In this document: piece by piece, positions 1 through 7,710 of the stretch
How positions within the stretch are numbered: the stretch's first letter is position 1
How the letters are laid out: the number at the start of each line of letters is the position of its first letter
Made by a program: the position numbers and the translations under genes
Notes under the pieces: generated by a model
Seen by the model: only the letters and a program-made list of their open reading frames with translations
Told to the model about the DNA's origin: nothing
The model's database searches: none
Assembly (NCBI RefSeq): GCF_005434965.1
Contig: NZ_SKCI01000002.1
Location: 248,001 to 312,000 of the forward strand
Reading direction: 5' to 3'
DNA: 64,000 nucleotides
Source of the DNA: Marimonas lutisalis
GTDB taxonomy: Bacteria; Pseudomonadota; Alphaproteobacteria; Rhodobacterales; Rhodobacteraceae

Positions 1-1
1 G

Positions 2-760
2 GTGCTGGTCATGGCGCTCGAGGAGGGTTTTGACCTCGCCTCGGGCCTGCACAACCTTCTGCGCGATGAACCCGACCTCGTGGCCGTGGCCGAGGCCTGC
101 GGGCGGGAACTGCACGATGTGCGTGTGCCGGAAGTGAAATACCCGATCGCCAACGGCAAGAAACGCACCGGCAAGCGCTGCCTTGCCGTGGGCACCGATT
201 GCTCGGTGGGCAAGATGTACACCGCTCTCGCCATGGATGCCGAGATGAAGAAGCGCGGCCTGAAGTCGAGCTTCCGCGCCACCGGCCAGACCGGCATTCT
301 CATCACTGGCGACGGTGTGCCGCTCGATGCTGTGATTGCCGATTTCATGGCCGGCTCCATTGAATGGCTGACGCCGGATAATGACAATGACCACTGGGAC
401 ATGATCGAGGGCCAGGGCTCGCTTTTCCATGTCAGTTATTCGGGCGTGACCATGGCACTGATCCACGGTGGCCAGCCCGACGCGCTGATCCTGTGTCACG
501 AACCCACCCGCGAAACCATGCGCGGCTTGCCCGAATACACCCTTCCCACGCTTGAGGAGCTGCGCGACATGGCGCTGCCGCTGGCCAAGGTCGCCAATCC
601 GGCCTGCCAGGTCGTCGGTATTTCGATCAACACCCAGCACATGAGCGAGGAGGACGCACTGTCCTATCTGGCCGAGGTTGAGAAGCGCATTGGCCTGCCG
701 GCAGTCGATCCTTTCCGCCAAGGCGCCGGCCGGCTCGTCGAAGCGCTGGACGCGATCTGA
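2..760 (+). CDS. dgcN: D-glutamate N-acetyltransferase DgcN (DUF1611), 5'-truncated
   Basis: DUF1611-family protein. In the DgcN/DgcA pathway of marine bacteria, DgcN N-acetylates D-glutamate before the racemase DgcA acts. The visible 252 residues carry the C-terminal P-loop-like domain, with GTDCSVGK at residues 64-71, EGQGSLFH at about 136-143 and CHEPTR at 165-170. Full-length relatives are roughly 330 residues (from memory of the family), so about 80 N-terminal residues lie left of the window. The frame is open to base 2, and the GTG/ATG codons near the edge are internal. It lies 81 bases upstream of dgcA and reads in the same direction. The family assignment is secure; the D-glutamate role is inferred from the dgcA pairing. 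Confidence 0.88.
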   Translation: MLVMALEEGFDLASGLHNLLRDEPDLVAVAEACGRELHDVRVPEVKYPIANGKKRTGKRCLAVGTDCSVGKMYTALAMDAEMKKRGLKSSFRATGQTGILITGDGVPLDAVIADFMAGSIEWLTPDNDNDHWDMIEGQGSLFHVSYSGVTMALIHGGQPDALILCHEPTRETMRGLPEYTLPTLEELRDMALPLAKVANPACQVVGISINTQHMSEEDALSYLAEVEKRIGLPAVDPFRQGAGRLVEALDAI

Positions 761-841
761 ACCAAGCGACTGTCCCGCCCTTGCCGGCGGGACACGCAAG
801 GCGCGCTTGTCAGAGCGCGATGAGCGACGGAGGACAAGCCA

Positions 842-1807
842 ATGCAGATCACCGTAACACCGGAAACCTTCAAGCTCGCCCAGGTGTTCACCATCTCGCG
901 CGGCTCGCGGACCGAGGCCAAGGTGCTCACGGTGCGCGTGGCCGATGGGTTCATCTCGGGCTGGGGCGAATGCGTGCCCTATGCGCGCTATGATGAAACG
1001 CTGGAAAGCGTGACGGCGCAGATCGAAGGGCTGAAAGGTCCGGTCACGCGTGATGCGCTTTACGATCTGTTGCCGGCCGGGGCCGCGCGAAATGCCGTCG
1101 ACTGTGCGCTTTGGGATCTTCAGGCCAAGAAGGCGGGCAAACGGGTGTGGGAGCTGGCCGGCCTGCCCGAGCCGGGCCCCGAAATCACCGCCTATACCCT
1201 GTCGCTGGACGAGCCTGAAAAGATGCGCGCGCAGGCGGCGAAGAACGCCCATCGCCCGCTTCTCAAGATCAAGCTTGGCACACCGGATGACATGCCCCGG
1301 CTGGAAGCGGTCCGCGCGGGCGCGCCCGATGCGCAGATCATCGTGGATGCCAACGAAGGCTGGAGCGCGGAAGTTTATGCCGATCTCGCCCCGCATCTCG
1401 TCCGTCTTGGTGTGGCGCTGGTCGAACAACCGCTGCCCGCGGGCGAGGACGAGGCTCTAATCGGGATGGAGCGGCCGGTGCCCGTTTGTGCCGATGAATC
1501 CTGTCATGATCGGGCCAGTCTGCCGGGCCTGAAAGGTAAATATGACGTGGTCAACATCAAGCTCGACAAGACCGGCGGCCTGACCGAGGCGCTGGCGCTG
1601 AAAGAGGCGGCTCTGGCCGAGGGCTACAAGATCATGGTTGGTTGCATGGTGGGATCGTCGCTGGCCATGGCGCCTGCCACGCTGGTTGCGCAAGGTGCGA
1701 TGGTGACAGACCTTGACGGCCCGCTGCTTCTGGCCGAAGACCGCCAACACGCATTGACATTCGACGAAAAGGGCGTGCATCCGCCCTCTGCCGATCTCTG
1801 GGGATAA
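842..1807 (+). CDS. dgcA: N-acetyl-D-glutamate racemase DgcA (enolase superfamily)
   Basis: A 321-residue enolase-superfamily enzyme of the dipeptide-epimerase-like branch. It is expected to racemise N-acetyl-D-glutamate to the L form using two lysines and a divalent metal. Visible catalytic layout: KIK at 142-144, metal ligands D169 (VDAN), E195 (EQP) and D218 (DES), and the second-lysine strand NIKLDK from 238. It follows dgcN with an AGGA-type ribosome site (ggaggacaagcc) before ATG 842, and its stop is 11 bases before the transaminase start, so the three genes look like one operon. The sequence alone cannot exclude an Ala-Glu epimerase; pairing with DgcN is what favours DgcA. Confidence 0.88.
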   Translation: MQITVTPETFKLAQVFTISRGSRTEAKVLTVRVADGFISGWGECVPYARYDETLESVTAQIEGLKGPVTRDALYDLLPAGAARNAVDCALWDLQAKKAGKRVWELAGLPEPGPEITAYTLSLDEPEKMRAQAAKNAHRPLLKIKLGTPDDMPRLEAVRAGAPDAQIIVDANEGWSAEVYADLAPHLVRLGVALVEQPLPAGEDEALIGMERPVPVCADESCHDRASLPGLKGKYDVVNIKLDKTGGLTEALALKEAALAEGYKIMVGCMVGSSLAMAPATLVAQGAMVTDLDGPLLLAEDRQHALTFDEKGVHPPSADLWG

Positions 1808-1818
1808 GGAGCCGACCG

Positions 1819-2682
1819 ATGAGCCGCACAGTTTACGTAAACGGGGAATACCTGCCCGAGGAAGATGCCAAGATCTCGATCTTCGACCGGTCGTTCCTGA
1901 TGGCCGACGGGGTCTACGAAGTGACCTCCGTGCTCGGTAGAAAGCTGATCGATTTCGACGGCCACCTTGCGCGGCTGGAACGGTCGCTGACCGAGCTGGA
2001 CATGCAGAAGCCCGAGGCGTTTGACGATCTTCTCGCCATCCACCGCAAGCTGGTCGAACTGAACGATATTGAAGACGGCATGATCTACCTGCAGGTGTCG
2101 CGTGGTTCGGCCGGCGACCGCGATTTCGTCTTTCCCGATTCCGACGTGGTGAAACCCACGCTGGTTCTGTTCACGCAGTCGAAACCCGGGCTGGCCGACA
2201 GCCCGGCGGCCAGGGCTGGCATCAAGGTGATCTCGATCGACGACATCCGCTGGGGCCGCCGCGACATCAAGACGGTGCAGCTTCTCTATCCGTCGATGGG
2301 TAAGATGGCGGCCAAGAAAGCCGGCTGCGACGATGCCTGGATGGTCGAGGACGGCTTCGTGACCGAAGGCACCTCGAACAACGCCTATATCGTCAAGAAC
2401 GGCAAGATCATCACCCGGCAGCTGTCGAACGATATCCTGCACGGTATCACCCGTGCCGCCGTGCTGCGGTTCGCGCGCGAGGCGCAGATGGAAGTGGAAG
2501 AACGCCCCTTCACCATCGAAGAGGCCAAGGCGGCGGACGAAGGCTTTGTTACCTCGGCTTCGACCTTCGTTTTCCCGGTGGTCGAGATCGACGGTGTGAA
2601 GCTGGGCGATGGAACCCCCGGCCCGGTCGCCAAGCGCCTGCGCGAGATCTATCTCGAAGAAAGCCTGAAATCGGCGATCTGA
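1819..2682 (+). CDS. D-amino-acid transaminase (class IV PLP)
   Basis: A 287-residue class IV aminotransferase, the usual size for D-alanine aminotransferase. The PLP lysine is probably K151 in RRDIKTVQLL, and the conserved glutamate of the cofactor site lies in VTEGTSNN (about 181-188). Such enzymes move the amino group between D-amino acids and 2-oxo acids, typically yielding D-glutamate from 2-oxoglutarate. As third gene of the dgcN-dgcA operon, it could collect nitrogen from varied D-amino acids as D-glutamate, which DgcN and DgcA then convert to an L-form. A strong ribosome site (taaggag) precedes the ATG. A branched-chain aminotransferase is the alternative, less likely given the TEGTSNN context. 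Confidence 0.88.
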   Translation: MSRTVYVNGEYLPEEDAKISIFDRSFLMADGVYEVTSVLGRKLIDFDGHLARLERSLTELDMQKPEAFDDLLAIHRKLVELNDIEDGMIYLQVSRGSAGDRDFVFPDSDVVKPTLVLFTQSKPGLADSPAARAGIKVISIDDIRWGRRDIKTVQLLYPSMGKMAAKKAGCDDAWMVEDGFVTEGTSNNAYIVKNGKIITRQLSNDILHGITRAAVLRFAREAQMEVEERPFTIEEAKAADEGFVTSASTFVFPVVEIDGVKLGDGTPGPVAKRLREIYLEESLKSAI

Positions 2683-2724
2683 GGGCTTGAATACCGCGCC
2701 TTTCCGGGCGCTCCCGCCCGCCCA

Positions 2725-2748
2725 CCCCGCGCCCGAAAAGGCGCGGGG
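2725..2748. terminator. Hairpin between convergent genes
   Basis: A perfect 9-bp stem, CCCCGCGCC (2725-2733) with GGCGCGGGG (2740-2748), and loop cgaaaa. It lies between the 3' ends of the transaminase and the dioxygenase. The T-tract is poor on both sides, so it is only a likely bidirectional terminator. Confidence 0.5.
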
Positions 2749-2760
2749 CTTCGCGTGGTT

Positions 2761-3558
2761 TCAGCCGAAGCGCCAGCTTGATGCGGTGACGCCGCCCATC
2801 ATCATCTCTTCGTGGTAGGTGCGGCTGGCCTTGTCGCCTTCCGCAGCGCCAAGCGCGGCAAAGAGCGGGATCAGGTGATCTTCGCGGGCATGACACTCAC
2901 GCGCATAGGGCGCCATTTCCCAGCTCAACACCTCTTCGGTGCGCTCCATCGGGGACAGGGCAAGCGTTTCAGTCAGCCAGGCATCGAAAGCCTCGGACGG
3001 TTCACGGGCGCCGGGGCCGAAAGCCGACAGGTTGTGATAGCTGAGCCCGGAACCGACGATCAGCACACCCTCATCGCGCAGGGGCGCCAAAGCGCGGCCC
3101 AGTTCGAGATGCTCCTCGGGGCTGTAATGGGCGCGCATCGACACCTGGATCAGCGGCATGTCAGCCTGCGGGTAGAGGATCGCCATCGGAACGAAAGTGC
3201 CGTGGTCGTAGCCGCGGTCGTCATCCAGACGGGCGGGCAGGCCGGCATCGTCGATCAGCGCCGCCACGCGTTCGGCCAGCGCCGGCGCGCCCGGTGCGGG
3301 ATAGGTGATTTCATAGGTATGGGCCGGGAAGCCGTAATAGTCATAAACCATCGGCGGTTTCGCCGCGTGCATGACGGTATAGGCGTCGTCCTCTTCCCAA
3401 TGGCCCGAGATCATCAGCACGGCCTTGGGTTTCTCCGGCAATTCGCCGATCATACGCTTGAACGAGTCTTCCAGCGCGGCGAATTTTTCGCGCATCGCGG
3501 GGACCCACGGCCACGGGCCGCCGCCATGCGAGATGAAATAGGTGGGCATACGGGCCAT
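2761..3558 (-). CDS. DODA/LigB-type extradiol ring-opening dioxygenase
   Basis: A 265-residue class III extradiol dioxygenase of the DODA (YgiD-like) group, which cleaves catechol-type rings at a single metal ion. The N-terminal motif SHGGGPWPW supplies the first ligand His (about H11). Further histidines sit in ISGHWEEDD, YDHGTFVP and GSGLSYHN, as expected for the fold. The start is set by a consensus AGGAGG about 7 bases before ATG 3558. It is the last gene of a minus-strand run after DUF1244, but the 94-base gap means it may have its own promoter. The substrate cannot be named; some homologues are annotated only as 4,5-DOPA dioxygenase-like. Confidence 0.85.
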   Translation of the reverse strand: MARMPTYFISHGGGPWPWVPAMREKFAALEDSFKRMIGELPEKPKAVLMISGHWEEDDAYTVMHAAKPPMVYDYYGFPAHTYEITYPAPGAPALAERVAALIDDAGLPARLDDDRGYDHGTFVPMAILYPQADMPLIQVSMRAHYSPEEHLELGRALAPLRDEGVLIVGSGLSYHNLSAFGPGAREPSEAFDAWLTETLALSPMERTEEVLSWEMAPYARECHAREDHLIPLFAALGAAEGDKASRTYHEEMMMGGVTASSWRFG

Positions 3559-3652
3559 GTCGGGCCTCCTTTGACTGTGTTTGCGTCAAAATAGACCCCG
3601 CCCGTGGCAGGGAAAACGCCCGCACGCGAACAGCAGCTGTGCGCGTATGCGA

Positions 3653-3970
3653 TCAGCCCTTATCGTTCAGCACGTTCTCGCGGAACGCGACCTCGAACTC
3701 GGCCTGCTTTTCGGGGCTGGCCTCGGTCTGGTTCTGCGTTTTCCAGTCGTCATAGGGCATGCCATAGTAGATTTCGCGTGCCTCTTCCTTCGACATCTCG
3801 ATGCCGCGCTCGGCGGCCGCTTCCTGGTACCAGCGCGACAGGCAATTGCGGCAGAACCCGGCCAGGTTCATCAGGTCGATGTTCTGCACGTCCTTGCGGT
3901 CTTCCATCAGGTGCTGGCGCAGCCGGCGGAAGGCGGCGGCCTCGATCTCGATGCGGGTTTGATCATCCAT
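3653..3970 (-). CDS. DUF1244 protein
   Basis: A 105-residue protein matching the small alphaproteobacterial DUF1244 family, for which I know no established biochemical function. Recognisable blocks are NLAGFCRNCLSRWY (about 35-48), with a Cys-x2-Cys pair, and EAREIYYGMPYDDWK near the middle. The Cys pair could bind metal, but this is a guess. A GGAG site lies 9 bases before ATG 3970. The gene starts 12 bases after the CHMI-like gene, so the two are almost certainly co-transcribed. Confidence 0.85.
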   Translation of the reverse strand: MDDQTRIEIEAAAFRRLRQHLMEDRKDVQNIDLMNLAGFCRNCLSRWYQEAAAERGIEMSKEEAREIYYGMPYDDWKTQNQTEASPEKQAEFEVAFRENVLNDKG

Positions 3971-3982
3971 CGTGGTCTCCTT

Positions 3983-4324
3983 TCACAAAACGCGTTTGGT
4001 ATAGGCGTCGTCCAGCTCGCCCACGTCGACCGAGAGCGAGCCGATCTCGGGAAGATGCGAGTCCATCACATCCAGGATGGTGCGCGCAAGGCTCTTCTTG
4101 GCGTCGGCATCCCGGCCCTTGAGAAGGATCATGTCGGCATGGGCAAAGCTTTGCGGTTCGGTGCCGAGGCGCCAGTGGGTACAGGGCACCGTGCGGATTT
4201 TCAGCGCTTCGGGCCGGGGTACGGCATCATGCGCGGCAAGCGCCTGGAACAGATCTTCGCACAGGCGGTTCAGGTCGTGCTTACCGGCGATGTCCTCGGA
4301 ATACTGGATGATCACGCTGGGCAT
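3983..4324 (-). CDS. 5-carboxymethyl-2-hydroxymuconate isomerase-like protein
   Basis: A 113-residue member of the CHMI (HpaF) branch of the tautomerase superfamily, which acts in homoprotocatechuate meta-cleavage. The protein begins MPSVIIQYS; after Met removal Pro1 would be the catalytic base of this superfamily. I therefore chose ATG 4324 over an upstream in-frame ATG at 4381 that would bury the proline. It sits between N-formylglutamate amidohydrolase (13 bases) and DUF1244 (12 bases). No other homoprotocatechuate gene is visible apart from the dioxygenase two genes downstream, so the real substrate is open. Confidence 0.82.
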   Translation of the reverse strand: MPSVIIQYSEDIAGKHDLNRLCEDLFQALAAHDAVPRPEALKIRTVPCTHWRLGTEPQSFAHADMILLKGRDADAKKSLARTILDVMDSHLPEIGSLSVDVGELDDAYTKRVL

Positions 4325-4337
4325 TGGGGTCTCCTGG

Positions 4338-5081
4338 TCAGGTGACGGTATCGGCAAGGGCCGCTTCAAGGATCGGGGCAAGGCGGTTGGCCCAGAGATG
4401 CTGATGCGCCTCGTCCTCGATCAGGTCGTTGCGCAGCTCGACCAGCACGTTCAGCCTCCCGTGGTCTATGGCATGTTTGTCGATCGCATCGCCCGGCAGG
4501 TGTCCGCCATAGGGCTCGTTTTCGCCAACGCACATGTCGCCCCTGTCACGCAGGCGGCGGATCAGCGGCTCGGCAAGGCGGGTATCCCCGGCATAAAGCA
4601 CGCCGACATGCCAGGGCCGTGGCGGACGACCGGCCAGTTGCGGCGTGAAGGAATGGATCGACAGGATCACCGTATCGTCGCGCCGCGCGGCAAGCCGGGT
4701 CAGGGCTTCGTGATAGGGCCGGTAGCAGCGTTCAAGACGCATTTCGCGCTCGGCCGCGCCGGCATGGCGGTTGCCGGGGATCACGGTCCCATCGTAAAGC
4801 CGCATCAGCAGGGTCGGATCGTCCTCGCCGCGGTTCGGGTCGATCACGAGACGCGAGAAGTTCGACAGGATCACCCGCGCATCCAGCATCTCGCCCAGCA
4901 CCCGGGCCACACCTGCGGCACCGACGTCATAGGCGATGTGGCGTTCCATGTCGCCGCGGGCCAGCCCGAGGCTGCCGCCGTTGACGAAGTCGGGCACCGT
5001 GTTGGCCGCGTGGTCACAAGTCACCAGCCAGCGCGACGGACGATCCTTTCCAATGATTTCGTAAGGCTTGTATGTCATCAA
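4338..5081 (-). CDS. N-formylglutamate amidohydrolase
   Basis: A 247-residue zinc amidohydrolase of the N-formylglutamate deformylase family, which releases formate and glutamate (the last step of one histidine-degradation route). Visible motifs are TCDHAANTVP (about 20-29) and VILSIHSFTP, both contributing metal-binding histidines, and an acidic ELRNDLI segment near the C-terminus. It is first in the minus-strand cluster. Two adjacent ATGs (5081, 5078) are possible starts. No hut genes are nearby, so a role on another N-formyl or N-acyl amino acid is possible. Confidence 0.87.
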   Translation of the reverse strand: MMTYKPYEIIGKDRPSRWLVTCDHAANTVPDFVNGGSLGLARGDMERHIAYDVGAAGVARVLGEMLDARVILSNFSRLVIDPNRGEDDPTLLMRLYDGTVIPGNRHAGAAEREMRLERCYRPYHEALTRLAARRDDTVILSIHSFTPQLAGRPPRPWHVGVLYAGDTRLAEPLIRRLRDRGDMCVGENEPYGGHLPGDAIDKHAIDHGRLNVLVELRNDLIEDEAHQHLWANRLAPILEAALADTVT

Positions 5082-5156
5082 CCTGTCATTCCCCTGACGC
5101 AGGAATTAGGGCAGATAAGCAGGGAAGTGAATTGCGCAAATTGATCGCATGGCGAT

Positions 5157-5170
5157 TGTTAGCGATAACC
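5157..5170. promoter_or_regulatory. LacI-type operator candidate upstream of pyk
   Basis: The sequence TGTTAGCGATAACC contains the imperfect palindrome GTTA-GCGA-TAAC, 46 bases before the pyruvate kinase start. Its shape is that of LacI/GntR-family carbon regulators. In Rhodobacter the global carbon regulator CceR is of this family, which is the basis for suspecting it here. The placement fits control of a glycolytic gene; the factor is inferred. Confidence 0.4.
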
Positions 5171-5215
5171 GCTAGAACGGAACGCGCAAAGGGCAGGAAA
5201 ACAGGGCAACCAGAC

Positions 5216-6661
5216 ATGAGACGTCTCAGAAACGTGAAAATCGTCGCCACGCTTGGACCGGCATCGGACGATTATGACACCATCCGCGCCCTGCACGAGG
5301 CCGGGGCGGACGTGTTTCGCCTGAACATGAGCCACGGCAGCCATGACGAGATTCGCGAACGCCACCGCATCATCCGAGAGATCGAGCGTGACCTCGACAG
5401 TCCCATCGGCATCCTGGCCGATCTGCAGGGGCCAAAACTACGGGTCGGTACTTTTGCGCGGGGCGAGGAGGAGCTGGAAGAGGATCAGCGCTTCCGTCTT
5501 GACCTCGAGGAGACCGAGGGCGATGCCACCCGCGTTTGCCTGCCGCATCCCGAGATTTTCGCGGCGCTTGAGCCGGGTGCGAACCTGCTGGTCAATGATG
5601 GCAAGATCCGTCTTCAGGTCGAGAGCTGTGGCGAGGAATTCGCGGATTGCACGGTCATTACCGGCGGCACGATTTCCAACCGCAAGGGTGTGAACGTGCC
5701 GGATGTCGTTCTGCCTCTCGCGGCGCTGTCGGAAAAGGACCGCGACGATCTGGAATTCGTCTGCGACCTGGGTATCGACTGGCTCGCACTCAGCTTCGTG
5801 CAGCGCCCCGAGGACGTGATGGAAGCGCGCAAGCTCGCGGACGGACGTGCCGCGATCCTGTCGAAGATCGAGAAGCCGGCGGCGGTGAAATGCTTTGATG
5901 ACATCCTTGCCGTATCCGACGGCGTGATGGTTGCGCGGGGCGACCTGGGTGTTGAACTGCCCGTGCAGAATGTGCCGCCGATCCAGAAAAGGCTGGTGCG
6001 CAAGTGCCGCGCCGCGGCAAAGCCGGTGATCGTCGCCACGCAGATGCTGGAATCGATGATCGAAAGCCCGATGCCCACCCGGGCCGAGGTCTCCGACGTC
6101 GCCACAGCGATCTACGAAGGCGCCGATGCCGTGATGCTCTCGGCCGAGTCGGCGGCGGGACATTACCCGATCGAAGCGGTGACGACGATGAACAACGTTG
6201 CCATCGAGGTGGAAAGCGATCAGATCTATCGCGAGGTGATCGAGGCCTCGCGCAGCGCCGAACGCAAGAGCGTGGCCGATGGTATCGTCGCCGCCGCACG
6301 TGAAATCGCCGAGACGACGGATATCAAGGTGATCTGCTGCTTTACGCAATCGGGCACGACGGCGCTGTTAACAGCGCGTGAACGTCCGCGCGTGCCAATC
6401 ATCGCGATGACCAGCCTTCGCGGCACCGCGCGGCGTCTCGCGCTCAGCTGGGGGACGAACTGCATTATGACGGGCGAATTGCAGCGCTTCAAACAGGCGG
6501 TGGTGAATGCGGCGCGCGCCGCGAGGGTCGGGGGCTTCGCCACGACCGAGGATCAGATCGTCGTGACCGCGGGGGTTCCGTTCAACGTGCCCGGAACCAC
6601 CAATATCCTTCGGGTTGCACCTTGTGACGAAAGTTTGATTTTTGCCTCTGACCCAGAGTAA
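5216..6661 (+). CDS. pyk: Pyruvate kinase
   Basis: A 481-residue pyruvate kinase, which converts phosphoenolpyruvate and ADP to pyruvate and ATP. All hallmarks are present: KIVATLGPAS at the N-terminus, the RLNMSHG loop, LSKIEKPAAV with the catalytic lysine, ARGDLGVELP, and ATQMLESM, followed by the allosteric C-terminal domain. The frame extends upstream to 5072, but ATG 5216 (MRRLRNVKIVAT) matches the family N-terminus. A palindromic operator candidate lies at 5157-5170. The small membrane protein downstream may be co-transcribed (39-base gap). Confidence 0.97.
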   Translation: MRRLRNVKIVATLGPASDDYDTIRALHEAGADVFRLNMSHGSHDEIRERHRIIREIERDLDSPIGILADLQGPKLRVGTFARGEEELEEDQRFRLDLEETEGDATRVCLPHPEIFAALEPGANLLVNDGKIRLQVESCGEEFADCTVITGGTISNRKGVNVPDVVLPLAALSEKDRDDLEFVCDLGIDWLALSFVQRPEDVMEARKLADGRAAILSKIEKPAAVKCFDDILAVSDGVMVARGDLGVELPVQNVPPIQKRLVRKCRAAAKPVIVATQMLESMIESPMPTRAEVSDVATAIYEGADAVMLSAESAAGHYPIEAVTTMNNVAIEVESDQIYREVIEASRSAERKSVADGIVAAAREIAETTDIKVICCFTQSGTTALLTARERPRVPIIAMTSLRGTARRLALSWGTNCIMTGELQRFKQAVVNAARAARVGGFATTEDQIVVTAGVPFNVPGTTNILRVAPCDESLIFASDPE

Positions 6662-6700
6662 ACTCTTGAAATCGAGCAGTTTTCAACAAGGAAGAATGAA

Positions 6701-6925
6701 ATGGACTACGATCTCGCGTTGACGATCGGTCTCATTCTGGGTGTTTTCTCGATTCCTGCATTTGTTTCGGCTTTGTCGGATCGGCGTGCGCCGCGGGTGG
6801 CGGCCATCGCCGTGATCGTGGCGGGTGCTCTTTTGGCCTGGTCAGTGACGCAAAAACCCGGCGGTTACAGGATTGATCAGATCCCCGATGTCGTGGTCCA
6901 TTTGATCGCGCGTTACGTGAACTGA
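6701..6925 (+). CDS. Small two-helix membrane protein, unknown
   Basis: A 74-residue protein with two predicted membrane helices, at about residues 5-23 and 33-49, separated by a short positively charged loop (SDRRAPR). A 20-residue polar tail follows. The arrangement and position behind pyk recall an unnamed small protein common in Rhodobacterales, but I cannot assign a function. An AAGGAAG-type ribosome site lies just before ATG 6701, which supports it being real. It may share the pyk transcript. Confidence 0.65.
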   Translation: MDYDLALTIGLILGVFSIPAFVSALSDRRAPRVAAIAVIVAGALLAWSVTQKPGGYRIDQIPDVVVHLIARYVN

Positions 6926-6951
6926 ACAGCCGCGCCGACAACACAACGCTC

Positions 6952-6980
6952 TTGCCAATTCAGCCCGGCGCGACTATACG
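6952..6980 (+). promoter_or_regulatory. Sigma-70-type promoter candidate for rpmI-rplT
   Basis: A -35-like TTGCCA (6952-6957) and a -10-like TATACG (6975-6980) are separated by exactly 17 bases, about 78 bases upstream of rpmI. The leader between them and the start is GC-rich. Confidence 0.5.
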
Positions 6981-7057
6981 GCGCCTCTGTGTCTGCGCGG
7001 CCGGCCCGAAGTGGCATGCCGAGTCGCGCGTAAACCGGACCGAAAAAGGAGACGGAA

Positions 7058-7258
7058 ATGCCCAAGATGAAGACCAAGTCGAGCTGCAAGAAGCGGTTCA
7101 AGGTCACTGCCAATGGCAAGATCAAGACGGCCCAGGCCGGCAAGCGCCACGGCATGATCAAACGCACCAACAAGTTCATCCGCAATGCACGCGGCACCAC
7201 CACGCTCAGCGCCCCCGATGAGAAGACCATCAAGGGCATGATGCCGTACGATCGCTAA
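7058..7258 (+). CDS. rpmI: 50S ribosomal protein L35
   Basis: A 66-residue, lysine/arginine-rich protein beginning [17 protein letters not shown], the classic bacterial L35 N-terminus, with length exactly in the family range. It is part of the large ribosomal subunit. The start has an AAAGGAGAC ribosome site. It is followed after 14 bases by rplT, the usual pair. infC, often upstream, is absent here. Confidence 0.97.
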   Translation: MPKMKTKSSCKKRFKVTANGKIKTAQAGKRHGMIKRTNKFIRNARGTTTLSAPDEKTIKGMMPYDR

Positions 7259-7272
7259 GGAGGGCTTGAGAG

Positions 7273-7635
7273 ATGTCGAGAGTTAAAGGCGGAACCACCA
7301 CCCACGCCCGTCACAAGAAGGTCGTCAAGGCGGCCAAAGGTTACTATGGCCGTCGCAAGAACACCTTCAAGGTGGCGCGTCAGGCCGTGGACAAGGCCAA
7401 CCAGTACGCCACCCGTGACCGCAAGAACCGCAAGCGCAACTTCCGCGCCCTGTGGATCCAGCGGATCAACGCCGCTGTGCGCGCGCATGATGAGTCGCTC
7501 ACCTACTCGCGCTTCATCAACGGTCTGACCAAGTCGGGCATCGAAGTGGACCGCAAGGTACTGGCCGATCTGGCCGTGCACGAGCCGGATGCCTTCGGCG
7601 CGATCGTGGACCAGGCCAAGGCTGCGCTGGCCTAA
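7273..7635 (+). CDS. rplT: 50S ribosomal protein L20
   Basis: A 120-residue L20, a 23S rRNA-binding assembly protein. The signature [19 protein letters not shown] lies in the N-terminal arm and [11 protein letters not shown] in the globular domain. Its ribosome site (AAGGAGGGC) lies just after the rpmI stop. A rho-independent terminator at 7657-7692 closes the two-gene unit, so pheS-pheT, usually next, are on a separate transcript here. Confidence 0.97.
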   Translation: MSRVKGGTTTHARHKKVVKAAKGYYGRRKNTFKVARQAVDKANQYATRDRKNRKRNFRALWIQRINAAVRAHDESLTYSRFINGLTKSGIEVDRKVLADLAVHEPDAFGAIVDQAKAALA

Positions 7636-7656
7636 GCCGGTTTGCCATCAAATTCG

Positions 7657-7692
7657 AAAGCCCCGGTTCGGTCCGCCCGAGCCGGGGCTTTT
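7657..7692 (+). terminator. Rho-independent terminator after rplT
   Basis: A 15-bp stem (AAAGCCCCGGTTCGG at 7657-7671 with its partner at 7677-7691, one G-U pair), loop tccgc, ending in a run of four T. Confidence 0.8.
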
Positions 7693-7710
7693 CACGTTCA
7701 GGAGAGTGCC

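Noticed and set aside
6925-7057. L20-type autoregulatory leader before rpmI
   Set aside because: The leader is GC-rich, but I could not fold a convincing L20-binding mimic or pseudoknot by eye.
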